DNA of 64,000 nucleotides from Acinetobacter towneri DSM 14962 = CIP 107472 (GTDB lineage Bacteria > Pseudomonadota > Gammaproteobacteria > Pseudomonadales > Moraxellaceae): contig NZ_KB849688.1 in NCBI RefSeq assembly GCF_000368785.1, forward strand, positions 4,943-68,942. The letters are read 5' to 3'. Positions 36,017 to 45,353 of this stretch are shown piece after piece. A program made the translations under genes and the position numbers. Each line of letters starts with the position of its first letter. The stretch's first letter is position 1. The notes beneath the pieces are model-generated. The model did not search any database, was not told where the DNA came from, and saw nothing but the letters and a program-made list of their open reading frames with translations.

Positions 36017-36092
36017 ATATTTTAATGGGTTGTTTGCATATAGAAGATAGTCAGCAACCCACTCTATTTAAACGCGCTAAATGACTGAGCGA

Positions 36093-36404
36093 CTACTGAC
36101 CTTGTTCTGCAGCAATCCGTGCCAATGTGTCTTTATAAAATTCTTCGCCATGCGCCTGCATTTCTGCCACAGTCGGCTCTCCTACATATACTTCTTGCGG
36201 TGCTGTCGCTTCAGGTGTGATAGCCGAAGGATGAGTTGCTGCAGTAGTCAAACGAGTCGGTACTTCGACCTGTTGGGCTGTCACTGAACTCGGCTGATTT
36301 TCTGTACTATTTATATTTTGCTGTATTGACTCAGCGCCCTCGCAAGCGGTCAATACCATCATCCCCATCACACAAATAATGCAAAATGTATTTTTAAATC
36401 GCAT
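36093..36404 (-). CDS. Small lipoprotein, hypothetical
   Basis: A 103-residue protein with signal MRFKNTFCIICVMGMMVLTA and lipobox LTAC; the mature part is Thr/Ala/Glu-rich, low in structure, with a helical end (ATVAEMQAHG-like, EEFYKDTLARIAAEQGQ). No domain is recognised. It is convergent with the DUF815 gene. Confidence 0.65.
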   Translation of the reverse strand: MRFKNTFCIICVMGMMVLTACEGAESIQQNINSTENQPSSVTAQQVEVPTRLTTAATHPSAITPEATAPQEVYVGEPTVAEMQAHGEEFYKDTLARIAAEQGQ

Positions 36405-36758
36405 GTTTATCTCAATTGGTTTTATATTAAATATCTACCAAAAATCATAGTTTAAAGTTGAAAACACAACAATTGGACAGGATTCACAGATTTAAATACT
36501 GCTGTCAGCTACTTTATGGATTTCTATAAATTGTAGGATGAGTGCACAAAAAAAATAAAGCAGTTCTATTTGAAACCAATACGTGAAATAAAGTTTGGGA
36601 TAGAATATGACTATAAAACTTCAAAAAAATTAAAAATATTTATATTGCAATTATTTAATTTTACTTAATAAGATCAACTTTAGTCCATTGTATTATTTTA
36701 TGAACCCATTATTCGCTTAAGATGCAATCTCTTTAAAACAAACAACGGTTAAAAAATA
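36405..36758. other. Gene-free AT-rich gap
   Basis: Between divergent lipoprotein genes. No frame supported on either strand and no strong repeat seen. It should contain both promoters. Confidence 0.5.
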
Positions 36759-37016
36759 ATGTTTAAATTTAAAAATTTGTTAATTACAGTAAGTTTAATT
36801 ACAACGCTTACAGCATGTACACAAGTGAAAACGCAAGAGTATTATGCCGAGAACTTAGATGAAGCTAAAAAAGTTTTGCAGAAGTGCGAAGAAATGGCCA
36901 ATCAAGGTAAATCACTAGAAGGTAAAAAATTAGAAAACTGTACAAATGCAGGGAATGCTGTGATGCAAGGCATGATGAAAGATCTTACCAAAGGTTTAAT
37001 GGACGCAGTTCGCTAA
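36759..37016 (+). CDS. EexN-like lipoprotein (entry-exclusion family)
   Basis: An 85-residue lipoprotein: signal MFKFKNLLITVSLITTLTAC (lipid Cys about residue 20), then EYYAENLDEAKKVLQKCEEM and KLENCTNAGNAV. The spacing YYxxNxxEA..C...NCxNA matches the EexN family, which blocks redundant conjugative transfer on plasmids. No conjugation genes are near, so this is an orphan chromosomal copy that may do something else. Confidence 0.75.
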   Translation: MFKFKNLLITVSLITTLTACTQVKTQEYYAENLDEAKKVLQKCEEMANQGKSLEGKKLENCTNAGNAVMQGMMKDLTKGLMDAVR

Positions 37017-37065
37017 GTCTTAAGTATTCGTTTCTAATATTAATGTAAAAATTTAGCATATAAAG

Positions 37066-37089
37066 TCAGAGGCAGATTATTGCCTCTGA
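37066..37089. terminator. Terminator between EexN-like gene and tsaD
   Basis: Stem TCAGAGGCA/TGCCTCTGA with loop GATTAT, between convergent genes. Confidence 0.7.
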
Positions 37090-37111
37090 TTGATTTTATG
37101 CTACGAACAAC

Positions 37112-38128
37112 TTAACCCGCAGTTGGATTGGTAAGCTCCGTCATTGGCCAACGTGGTGTAGTCGTAACCGATAAACCATCTTGCTGCCCTGCTTTTAAAC
37201 GCTGATAGCCCGCAAAAGCAATCATTGCACCATTGTCGGTGCACAATGCAGGTTCTGCATAATAAACCGTTGCACGAATTTTAGCTAAATCTGCTTCTAA
37301 ACGCTCACGTAACCGAGTATTTGCACTCACCCCACCCGCGATCACCAAGCGTTTTAAACCTGTTTGTTTTAAAGCTTTTACCGATTTTTTCACCAAAGTA
37401 TCAACAATCGCTTCTTGGAAACTTGCCGCAATATCGGCATCACGGTTTTCATCACCTAACTTTTTCATTTGTACTGAAACCGCAGTTTTTAAACCGCTAA
37501 ATGAAAATTCTAAGCCTTGGTGCAACATTGGACGTGGAAATTCAAAAGCTTTGGCATCGCCTTGTTCAGCTAGTTTGGCGATATTTGGCCCACCCGGATA
37601 CGGTAAACCCATCATTTTGGCAACTTTGTCAAAAGCCTCGCCTGCAGCATCATCAATCGACTCGCCTAACAATTCATATTGGCCAATGCCATAAGCTGCC
37701 ATGAGCTGTGTATGTCCACCCGAAACCAATAAAGCGACAAACGGAAATTCTGGCGGCGTCGCAGACAATAATGGTGCAAGCATGTGCCCTTCCATGTGAT
37801 GCACCCCAATTGCAGGTTTATTTAAGGCAAAAGCTAAAGTTCGTCCAAATAATGCGCCTGTCATGAGTGCGCCCATTAGCCCCGGCCCACGGGTATAAGC
37901 CACTGCATCAATTTCAGATTTTTTGACTTGGCTCTGCTCAAGCAATTGATTGATTAAAGGAATAAGTTTGCGCACATGGTCACGTGAAGCCAGTTCGGGT
38001 ACCACACCACCATACTCTGCATGCAATTTAATTTGGCTATACAGTACTTGCCCGCGCAAACCTAACTCGCTGTCATACAGTGCAAGTCCTGTTTCATCAC
38101 AAGATGTTTCTAAGCCTAAAACGATCAT
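37112..38128 (-). CDS. tsaD: tRNA N6-adenosine threonylcarbamoyltransferase
   Basis: The start at 38128 ([20 protein letters not shown], 338 residues) fits the family; longer frames add a non-homologous lead. Metal-binding HHMEGH (about residues 110-115), LVSGGHTQL, and GLPYPGGP are present. It makes t6A37 in ANN-decoding tRNAs with TsaBCE. It is divergent from rpsU, a common arrangement. Confidence 0.97.
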   Translation of the reverse strand: MIVLGLETSCDETGLALYDSELGLRGQVLYSQIKLHAEYGGVVPELASRDHVRKLIPLINQLLEQSQVKKSEIDAVAYTRGPGLMGALMTGALFGRTLAFALNKPAIGVHHMEGHMLAPLLSATPPEFPFVALLVSGGHTQLMAAYGIGQYELLGESIDDAAGEAFDKVAKMMGLPYPGGPNIAKLAEQGDAKAFEFPRPMLHQGLEFSFSGLKTAVSVQMKKLGDENRDADIAASFQEAIVDTLVKKSVKALKQTGLKRLVIAGGVSANTRLRERLEADLAKIRATVYYAEPALCTDNGAMIAFAGYQRLKAGQQDGLSVTTTPRWPMTELTNPTAG

Positions 38129-38274
38129 TAAATTGCCTATAACCTGTATCAATTCTATTGCGAAACCTATTATAGACTTGTGATATGAGATGTAAATGAG
38201 TAAAATACTGACCTTCACTTGTGATCGTGGGCAATTTCGCCCAGATCTTATCCATAACTTAATGAGGATTCTTC

Positions 38275-38490
38275 ATGCCACAAGTTAAATTGAAAGAAGG
38301 CGAACCAGTAGACGTAGCTATCCGTCGTTTCAAACGTTCTTGCGAAAAAGCAGGTGTTTTAGCTGACGTACGTAAGCGTGAATTCTACGAAAAACCAACT
38401 CAAGAACGTAAGCGCAAAAAAGCTGCTGCTGTTAAACGCTACCAAAAGAAATTGGCACGTGAATCAGTACGTACTACTCGCCTTTACTAA
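38275..38490 (+). CDS. rpsU: 30S ribosomal protein S21
   Basis: A 71-residue basic protein [20 protein letters not shown] through to ESVRTTRLY, the exact S21 pattern. It helps mRNA binding by the 30S subunit. AATGAGGATT precedes the ATG. It is followed by a GatB/YqeY gene 28 bases on. Upstream, GGGCAATTTCGCCC forms a small hairpin in the tsaD-rpsU spacer. Confidence 0.98.
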
Positions 38491-38518
38491 TTAATTTGTG
38501 ATTGCCTGTCTGGATTAA

Positions 38519-38968
38519 ATGATGACGACTTTAAAAAACCAAATTACTGTCGTTTTGAAAGCGACAATGCGCGCCAAAGAAATGGATAAGTTAACGGTAA
38601 TTCGTAGTCTACAGGCGGCAATTAAGCAAATCGAAGTCGATGAGCGCAAAGAGCTTGACGATGCTCAGGTTCTTGCGGTCATTGAAAAGCAAATTAAACA
38701 ACGTAAAGAATCGGTTAAAGCCTTTGAAGGCGCTGGCCGAGAAGATTTAGCTAGTAAGGAACAAGCCGAAATTGAGGTGTTATCTCAGTTTCTACCAGAA
38801 GCTATGACTGAGGAAGAACTTGATTCCATGATTGCGCAAACCATTGAAGCGCAACAAGCTACTAGCATGAAAGATATGGGTAAGGTGATGAACTCTCTGC
38901 GTCCGCTCATAGCCGGGCGCGCCGATCCTGCTCAAGTATCTGCCAAAATTAAAGCCAAATTAAGCTAA
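38519..38968 (+). CDS. GatB/YqeY domain protein
   Basis: A 149-residue protein: LKATMRAKEMDKLTVIRSLQ, KQRKESVKAFEGAGREDLAS and FLPEAMTEEELDSMI, the YqeY pattern. YqeY resembles the tail of GatB amidotransferase subunits and may bind tRNA; its role is unsettled. It is probably co-transcribed with rpsU. Confidence 0.93.
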   Translation: MMTTLKNQITVVLKATMRAKEMDKLTVIRSLQAAIKQIEVDERKELDDAQVLAVIEKQIKQRKESVKAFEGAGREDLASKEQAEIEVLSQFLPEAMTEEELDSMIAQTIEAQQATSMKDMGKVMNSLRPLIAGRADPAQVSAKIKAKLS

Positions 38969-39121
38969 TTAGCTCACCCCAAATTTGTGCTTCTCCGAAC
39001 ACTGATTTAAATGTCAGATTAAGCCCGCTTTAATCTTTCTATCTAATGCTATTAAGTAAAATGCTAAACCTAGGATGAGATAGATTATCTATTCACCCTT
39101 AGACACTTCTGCTTTAACTTT

Positions 39122-39484
39122 TTACTTTAAATCGCAGTTCACTTGATATTTTTTCAGTAATTGCATTTCTTTAGATGTGCTGACCTGCTGAATCACGTCC
39201 TGTTTATTAATATTCTGATAACGACGATCCAAATAGGCACGGTTTTCATCTGCTGCCTGATATAAACGATCAACATAACGACTAACAATGCCGCAAAACT
39301 GCTGCTGTTGCTGCGGATTAAAACCCTGCTGTTGTGGGTTTAAGCCTCGTAAAAACTGTCGGGTATCTTGTTTATATTGCGCATTAATTTCTTCAACAGC
39401 CAACACATACTGCTCTGCACTCGCAGCATAGACATTTTGCAAGGTCATCCCCAAAGTAAGGCATAAATAAATATATTTTTTCAT
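39122..39484 (-). CDS. Exported hypothetical protein, 120 residues
   Basis: Start ATG 39484 (MKKYIYLCLTLGMTLQNVYA), a Sec signal cleaved after VYA. The mature protein is Gln/Asn-rich (NPQQQGFNPQQQQQF) with two Cys and a helical end. No family is recognised. No clear ribosome site is visible. Confidence 0.65.
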   Translation of the reverse strand: MKKYIYLCLTLGMTLQNVYAASAEQYVLAVEEINAQYKQDTRQFLRGLNPQQQGFNPQQQQQFCGIVSRYVDRLYQAADENRAYLDRRYQNINKQDVIQQVSTSKEMQLLKKYQVNCDLK

Positions 39485-39544
39485 TTTCAAGTCAGGGTCG
39501 TTTCAACTCAAGTTCTATTTTAGCATTGTATATTCGGTGAATAA

Positions 39545-39919
39545 CTATTCACACGACTCAATTGCCAAAAAGTTGGGTTTGTATTGCGCAAATGCTTGCT
39601 CACATGGTTCGGGAACTTTGCCTTGAGTCACTGTCCCTAAGCGTAAGCGAATAATATCGGGTAAATCTAGCCGATAAGAATAAATCGGGCTGCCACACTC
39701 CTGACAAAATACCCGTGCTTTATTGGGACTATGAAAATATTCTTTTAGATATTTTAAGCCACGCACCACTTCAAAATGTTCGCGTGCCACTGGACTATTC
39801 CATCCCATAATACCGCCTTGCACACGACGGCAATGCTGGCAAAAACATAATATTGTTTTTTCAATTTCGGCATGGTAACGGTAATACACCGCACCACATA
39901 AACATTGTCCCTCAATCAT
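39545..39919 (-). CDS. GFA-family zinc protein (CENP-V/formaldehyde-activating type)
   Basis: A 124-residue protein with the Cys pattern CLCGAVYY, FCQHCRRVQGG and CQECGSPIYSY, the zinc ligands of the GFA fold. Some members join glutathione and formaldehyde; most have unknown substrates. It is downstream of the BepA-like protease gene on the same strand. Confidence 0.88.
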   Translation of the reverse strand: MIEGQCLCGAVYYRYHAEIEKTILCFCQHCRRVQGGIMGWNSPVAREHFEVVRGLKYLKEYFHSPNKARVFCQECGSPIYSYRLDLPDIIRLRLGTVTQGKVPEPCEQAFAQYKPNFLAIESCE

Positions 39920-39967
39920 TCTTAAACTCCTTTTCTTTATTGTTATGCCACCGTATGTACGCCCGAC

Positions 39968-41404
39968 TTATATTTTTAACTGTCGTTCTCTTTGCATTTC
40001 AGTCACACGGTTTTTTATATTTGCCGACATCGCCTGATTGTCTTTGGCTAAACGCTGCGCGTGCAGTAATGATTTAATTGCCTCTTCTTCCCAACCTGAC
40101 CAATACTGTACTTCTGCACGATACCGTAACACATTTACCGTGCGTAATGCAGAGCTTCGGTCTATATTTGCCGCTTGCTGCATTAAATTCCATGCCGATA
40201 AATCACGTGGATTTTTTTGCAAGAAATCCTTCAAAATACTTTCTGCTTGCGTAGTTTGATTTTGACGAATCAAAACCTCGGCCCATTTATAATTCAGCGC
40301 ACGATTTTCAGGCATAATTCGCGCAGGTGAACCAATTGTTTTGAGCGCTAAATCAATTTTATTTTGCCCTAAATAAATGTCAGTTTGAATAAGTATCAAT
40401 AAATTATGTAAACGATTGTGACTTTTGGCCTGATCTATACTTTGTTGCGCCAAAACAAAATCGCCTTGCTGGCTATAAAAATAAGCCAAAGCCAAATTCG
40501 CCGCAAAATGGTTACGGGTTGCAAATGCTTTAAGCTGCTGTTCTGTCGCCTGCTGCGAAACCACCAAACTATATAACTTTAAAATCTCAAAGTCTTCATC
40601 ACGCAGCGAGGTTGGCACTGGTGGCAATTGATTGGCACGTAAACGCGCCTCACTCATCCGCTCTGTGGTTAAGGGATGGGTAAACCAAAAGTCAGGTAAG
40701 AAGCTCACTCGACTCGTAGTACGGTGCATCACCTCAAAAAAGTCTGCCATGCTTTGTGGGTTATAGCCTGCGCTATACATATATTGCATGCCAATACGGT
40801 CTGCTTCACGTTCCTGATTACGGCTATAAGTCAATTGCTGATCCATTAAAGCGGCTTGAGAACCCATCATCACCGCTGCGCCTGCATCACCATCGGCTTG
40901 TGAGGCAACCAATGCCCCAACCACAACCCCAGCGAGTGCCAACAAACCCTGTCCTTTAAATGCCTCTTGAGAGCGACTGTAATGACGTTGCGACACATGC
41001 GCAATTTCATGCGCCATCACGCCCGCAACTTCATCCATATTACGGGCAGAATTAATAAGACCTGTGTTTAACGCAAATAAACCACCCGGCACAGCAAAAG
41101 CATTAATTTGTGGATCATTGATAATGAGTAGCCCAATGGGTTGCCCCAATTGAGTTTGGCTGAGTAGATGCGAAAACGTATTGATTAATTGATCTTCCAG
41201 CCACGGGTTTTGCGTGACAGGCATTTTACGCTGCACTTCCCGATAGACTTTTTCACCAATACTGCGTTCTTTTTGCTGATCAATTAATCCCACACCACTG
41301 CCTATTTCAGGCACATTAAATTGTGGTGTGGTGGTTAGATTGGCACTTTGGGTTGTCGCAATACTGGCAAAACTCAAACCGCAGATCAGTAATAGATGTT
41401 TCAA
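39968..41404 (-). CDS. bepA: BepA-like M48 metalloprotease with TPRs
   Basis: A 478-residue protein: signal peptide (MKHLLLICGLSFASIATTQS), M48 domain with AHEIAHVSQRHY (HExxH; residues about 133-140), the Glu of SRNQEREADRIGMQY, then tetratricopeptide-like repeats from about 300. This is the layout of BepA/YfgC, a periplasmic protease and chaperone in outer-membrane assembly (LptD, Bam). The symbol is by architecture. Confidence 0.85.
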   Translation of the reverse strand: MKHLLLICGLSFASIATTQSANLTTTPQFNVPEIGSGVGLIDQQKERSIGEKVYREVQRKMPVTQNPWLEDQLINTFSHLLSQTQLGQPIGLLIINDPQINAFAVPGGLFALNTGLINSARNMDEVAGVMAHEIAHVSQRHYSRSQEAFKGQGLLALAGVVVGALVASQADGDAGAAVMMGSQAALMDQQLTYSRNQEREADRIGMQYMYSAGYNPQSMADFFEVMHRTTSRVSFLPDFWFTHPLTTERMSEARLRANQLPPVPTSLRDEDFEILKLYSLVVSQQATEQQLKAFATRNHFAANLALAYFYSQQGDFVLAQQSIDQAKSHNRLHNLLILIQTDIYLGQNKIDLALKTIGSPARIMPENRALNYKWAEVLIRQNQTTQAESILKDFLQKNPRDLSAWNLMQQAANIDRSSALRTVNVLRYRAEVQYWSGWEEEAIKSLLHAQRLAKDNQAMSANIKNRVTEMQRERQLKI

Positions 41405-41508
41405 TGGATGATCTCAAATACATATTTTGCATAATGATTCACTATAACATTGAAAAATGAACGCATTTGCAATGATGTGTATCAATTTTTACCAAATCAT
41501 CTTTAACT

Positions 41509-42483
41509 TTAAGACGTATAACAAGCAGGATTAACAACATATTGCGGGCGACGTCCTTCCAGCGCATCAACTAAATTTTTATAGGCTAAGTTTGCCATTT
41601 GTCGACGAGTTGCTGCAGTTGCTGAACCAATGTGCGGCAAAGTCACGACATTATCTAACTCAAATAATGGTGATTCTTGCAGTGGTTCTTTGTCATAGAC
41701 ATCCAAAGCTGCGGCAAAAATTTTGCCTGCTTGTAAGGTCTGAATAAGTGCCTGCTCATCAATGACCGAACCACGCGAAATATTGACCAAAATTGCATGA
41801 GACGGCATTAAATCAAGTTCACGCTGACCAATTAAGGCTTTAGAGTCTGCATTTAAATCGACTGCCAGTACCACAAAATCAGACTGTTGCAGCAATTCAT
41901 CCAGATTTAAATATTCCGCATTGAATGCCTGCGCCACTTCCATTTTTTCACGACGATTGTGGTACACCACCTTCATATTAAAACCATGAAATGCTCGACG
42001 TGCGATAGCAGCACCAATATGCCCCAAACCTACAATACCGATAGTTTTACCATAAATATCCCGTCCAAACTGCGCTGCACCTACGGTACGTTTCCACTGC
42101 CCTTGTTTGGTCCATCGATCTAAATACGGGACTTGCCGTGCGGCACTCATTAGCAAGGTAAAGGCTAAATCTGCTGTGGTTTCAGTCAAGACATGCGGTG
42201 TATGGCAAAGACTAATCTTTTGTTGGGTTAAATAATCTACATCATAGTTGTCGTAACCGACACTTACACTCGAAATCACTTTGAGTTTAGTCGCAGTATG
42301 CAAGTTGCTTTGATTAAGCAAGCGCCCTGCACCAATCATGCCATCCGCATCTTGCACATGCTCAAGCAACTGTTGATTCACGTCACCCAACTTCGGGCTG
42401 ACCTGCACCACCTGATAATCTTGCTCTAGCTTACTTAAAATTTCTGCATCAATTTGACTAAACACTACCACTTTTTTACGCAT
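41509..42483 (-). CDS. D-isomer 2-hydroxyacid dehydrogenase (GhrB-like)
   Basis: A 324-residue protein: NAD(P) Rossmann motif GIVGLGHIGAAIARR, catalytic Arg in NISRGSVID, Glu in DVYDKEPL, His in LPHIGSAT. It is in the glyoxylate/hydroxypyruvate/2-ketogluconate reductase group. The exact substrate cannot be read from sequence. Confidence 0.88.
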   Translation of the reverse strand: MRKKVVVFSQIDAEILSKLEQDYQVVQVSPKLGDVNQQLLEHVQDADGMIGAGRLLNQSNLHTATKLKVISSVSVGYDNYDVDYLTQQKISLCHTPHVLTETTADLAFTLLMSAARQVPYLDRWTKQGQWKRTVGAAQFGRDIYGKTIGIVGLGHIGAAIARRAFHGFNMKVVYHNRREKMEVAQAFNAEYLNLDELLQQSDFVVLAVDLNADSKALIGQRELDLMPSHAILVNISRGSVIDEQALIQTLQAGKIFAAALDVYDKEPLQESPLFELDNVVTLPHIGSATAATRRQMANLAYKNLVDALEGRRPQYVVNPACYTS

Positions 42484-42546
42484 GATTATCCCTGTTTCGT
42501 GTCTACAATTGCTTGTATATGTAGAGTTTTAAATATCTGAATTGAC

Positions 42547-43197
42547 TTAGGCTTTAGGCTGTAACGATGTGATTTGTATCGCATCCCACAGACTTTTTTT
42601 CAACAGCGGTTGATCTAACATCTCTTGCAAGCTGGCTAAATGCAAACATTGTTCAGATTTAAAATGTGGTAATTGACCTAAAATCAGCATGTTTTTATCT
42701 GTGCTCAAGACATCAACAAAACCTTGCACATAATTTTCTACCCCGATGCCGTCTTGTAATACTTCTAAAGCAAAAGGCCATTGCAATACGTGATATTCGG
42801 CCTGTAGCGCATGTTGAATATTACGCCACAATTGTTGCTGTTCCTGACTCAAGGTAGTGCTTTCTACCAAAATGACACAATGTGGCAACTGCAAAGCTTC
42901 AATACTAAATGCTTCAATTTGCAGCATGACACGCGCTTCAGGAACAACTTCTGGCGCGGCCGCTTCAACTGTCGTATGTTGCGGAGATGGTTCTTGCTTA
43001 GGCTTTTCGTGAATAATCGGCTGTTGTTGTTTTAATTGTTGAGGTACTGCAGCAGGAACAATAATTTCGCTGTGTATTTCAGGTGCAGCTTGGTCGCGCC
43101 AAACCGATGATTGTGGCAAAGTTTGAGACACAGCCATTCTGGAAACCCAAATATCGATTCCCAAACTGGCTAAAATGTCACGCTGATGCCCCATCAT
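42547..43197 (-). CDS. holD: Probable DNA polymerase III psi subunit (HolD-like)
   Basis: About 216 residues from ATG 43197 (MMGHQRD...), favoured over 43209 because AGGTGA is better spaced. The N-terminus RDILASLGIDIWVSR resembles HolD (RRD.QLQQLGI..W..R), and the end LHLASLQEMLDQPLLKKSLW resembles the HolD tail (..P.L..L..P..K..LW..I). A Gln/Pro-rich linker sits between. Psi joins the chi subunit to the clamp loader. The match is by remembered pattern only, and the protein is longer than E. coli HolD. Confidence 0.5.
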   Translation of the reverse strand: MMGHQRDILASLGIDIWVSRMAVSQTLPQSSVWRDQAAPEIHSEIIVPAAVPQQLKQQQPIIHEKPKQEPSPQHTTVEAAAPEVVPEARVMLQIEAFSIEALQLPHCVILVESTTLSQEQQQLWRNIQHALQAEYHVLQWPFALEVLQDGIGVENYVQGFVDVLSTDKNMLILGQLPHFKSEQCLHLASLQEMLDQPLLKKSLWDAIQITSLQPKA

Positions 43198-43367
43198 GTT
43201 TATCATCACCTATCTAATTTTTCGCTGCACGTATTTATCACAGAACAACATGCAAGATAGCACCTATTCTACCTAGAAAGGCTGCACAATGCTGTGCTTT
43301 CTTTCACCCAATCTGACCTATTCGTATTTTTTCAAAATCTGCTTTAAACACACCTAGTCAATCAGTG

Positions 43368-45266
43368 TCACACAATCATCAAACTGTTTTGTTTTTGCAT
43401 TTGCTCGACAATTTCTTCGGTTTTAAAACCTAAACGCCAATAGAGCAACTCCAAAACATCCAATTCATCTTGGGTGATAATACGGTCATTCCACAAACAA
43501 ATTTCAGCAATGCCTAACACCATCAGTCGATCACGCAGCAGCAAACCTGCCATATCATTTAAAATTTCTGATAAATCAATCGGTTCATCTGAAATTTCTT
43601 CATAATCAATCAATTCATCTGCAGTTAAAACACGTTCTAAAATACGTTCACGTACATCTAACTGATTAACACTATTAATTTGCTGCACATGCAATAAAGC
43701 ATCGATTAAACGTACAATTTGCGGTTTAACTTCGTGTAACGCTGCAGGTGTATGTAAAGGCAGCAAGTTCAATTCAAACTTAATACGTTCAAGCAGCAAG
43801 GCATCCAACAAACCAATCTCGCCATCTTCCTGAATGATTTTTGCCAATTTGGTTAGAAACTGCCGTGCGATACTCAGCGGCATACCACCAATATTTTTAC
43901 ACGCTTCATGGAAAATCGAGATATGTACTCGCCCATCCAAATGTAATAAAGCATCTACAATTGCACGACTCACTTCTGCTTCAGCAGGAATAAATTCACG
44001 ATATTGGCGAATCATCAAAATAGCGACAATCACCTCACGCGAACCCGTTGCCGTTTGTAAGGCACGCTGAATTAGCTCTGGACGCGGCATATTATTGCGA
44101 ATTTCAGGCTTGAGTGGCTTAATTGCATCATTAATTGCAAAGCTAATCGGCGACAAGCGCAGCAAAGGCAAAGGTTGCGGCGAGCTCCACGGCGCATAAT
44201 ATTCAGCATTCATTTCTTCTAACGAGCGAAATAGGCTAAACAAAGGCTGATTGCGTAAACGCTTCAAATTTTCGAGTTGTAAGTCTTGCACCAAGGTTGG
44301 ATCAAGCTCAAAAATACGGGCTTCAATACTTGGATGAATGTTCATCCAGCTTTGCGGACTGAGCGAGTTAGCAAAGCACATGTGGGAAATAGATTCTGAA
44401 TATTCACTATGAATTTGCGACCCTGCATGATGCACATAAATTCGCAGCAAAGTTTGAATATTGGCATTATTTTGAATCAAACGTTTGGTTTTTAAATCAT
44501 TTTTAAAGGTACGTCCGCTTAGACTAATATATTTAATTAAGCGGGTAATCAACACGCCCAAGCTACCAAACAACCAGATACCACCACCTACAGCAACAAA
44601 AAAAGTCGCTAACTTATGTGGCGGTGCATCACGATGTTGTCCAAAGCCAAGTTTGGCGATGCTACTGCCCCACTTACTAAACGTGGTTAGGCTACTGTAG
44701 AGGATTTTAAGCTTGGTATTATCAATGGTTTCACCACTTAAAATATGGTTAAACTCATGGCTGAGTAGTCCATAAAGCTCTTGCTCATCCAAGTTTTGCA
44801 AAGCACCCCAAGTCAAAATAATCACAATATCTTTATGACTAAAGCCTGCAGTGAGGGCATTTACCCCAATTTCATCGGGCAATACATATACAGTAGGCGC
44901 TGGGATTTGAAAGGTATCGGCCAATTGTTCGGTCAGTTTAAGTGCGGTACTTTCTTCTGGGGTACTTTCGAACTGGGTTAAACGACGCGCACCCAATTGT
45001 TTTGCCAAAGAATGACCACCTGAGCGAAAAACGTAAAATTCCAAAATGACGGATACTGTCATAATCAGCACCAAGACCGTAATCCAGTATGGGCTTAGAC
45101 TGTGCCAATAGATGGATTGGCTTGAATCGACATAATAGACCAACAGACCCAAAACTGTGTTTAAGATAAACAGGGTCAAAGCGACTGCAACCAAACATAA
45201 AATTGCAGACCAAATCATATTTTTGTTTTTAATCAAGTAACTACTCACAGACCTCAATGTAAACAT
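43368..45266 (-). CDS. Large membrane M48 metalloprotease (HtpX-like)
   Basis: A 632-residue protein with N-terminal membrane segments (about residues 17-40 and 55-75), the zinc motif LLSHEFNHILSGE (HEFNH, about 165-175), further hydrophobic spans near 220-240, and a long helical C-terminal part ending LYWRLGFKTEEIVEQMQKQ, which looks TerB-like. It is a predicted membrane protease for protein quality control, about twice HtpX length. The C-terminal role is unknown. Confidence 0.8.
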   Translation of the reverse strand: MFTLRSVSSYLIKNKNMIWSAILCLVAVALTLFILNTVLGLLVYYVDSSQSIYWHSLSPYWITVLVLIMTVSVILEFYVFRSGGHSLAKQLGARRLTQFESTPEESTALKLTEQLADTFQIPAPTVYVLPDEIGVNALTAGFSHKDIVIILTWGALQNLDEQELYGLLSHEFNHILSGETIDNTKLKILYSSLTTFSKWGSSIAKLGFGQHRDAPPHKLATFFVAVGGGIWLFGSLGVLITRLIKYISLSGRTFKNDLKTKRLIQNNANIQTLLRIYVHHAGSQIHSEYSESISHMCFANSLSPQSWMNIHPSIEARIFELDPTLVQDLQLENLKRLRNQPLFSLFRSLEEMNAEYYAPWSSPQPLPLLRLSPISFAINDAIKPLKPEIRNNMPRPELIQRALQTATGSREVIVAILMIRQYREFIPAEAEVSRAIVDALLHLDGRVHISIFHEACKNIGGMPLSIARQFLTKLAKIIQEDGEIGLLDALLLERIKFELNLLPLHTPAALHEVKPQIVRLIDALLHVQQINSVNQLDVRERILERVLTADELIDYEEISDEPIDLSEILNDMAGLLLRDRLMVLGIAEICLWNDRIITQDELDVLELLYWRLGFKTEEIVEQMQKQNSLMIV

Positions 45267-45305
45267 CCTGAATTACATTGTATTTGAGCCACCATCATAA
45301 ATGAA

Positions 45306-45328
45306 AAAAGCGGGAATTTCCCGCTTTT
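45306..45328. terminator. Terminator between purF and M48 gene
   Basis: Near-perfect palindrome AAAAGCGGGAA-T-TTCCCGCTTTT, able to act on both strands; it sits between the purF stop and the M48 promoter. Confidence 0.75.
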
Positions 45329-45353
45329 CTCACTGAGCTGATCAGAAAAAAAA

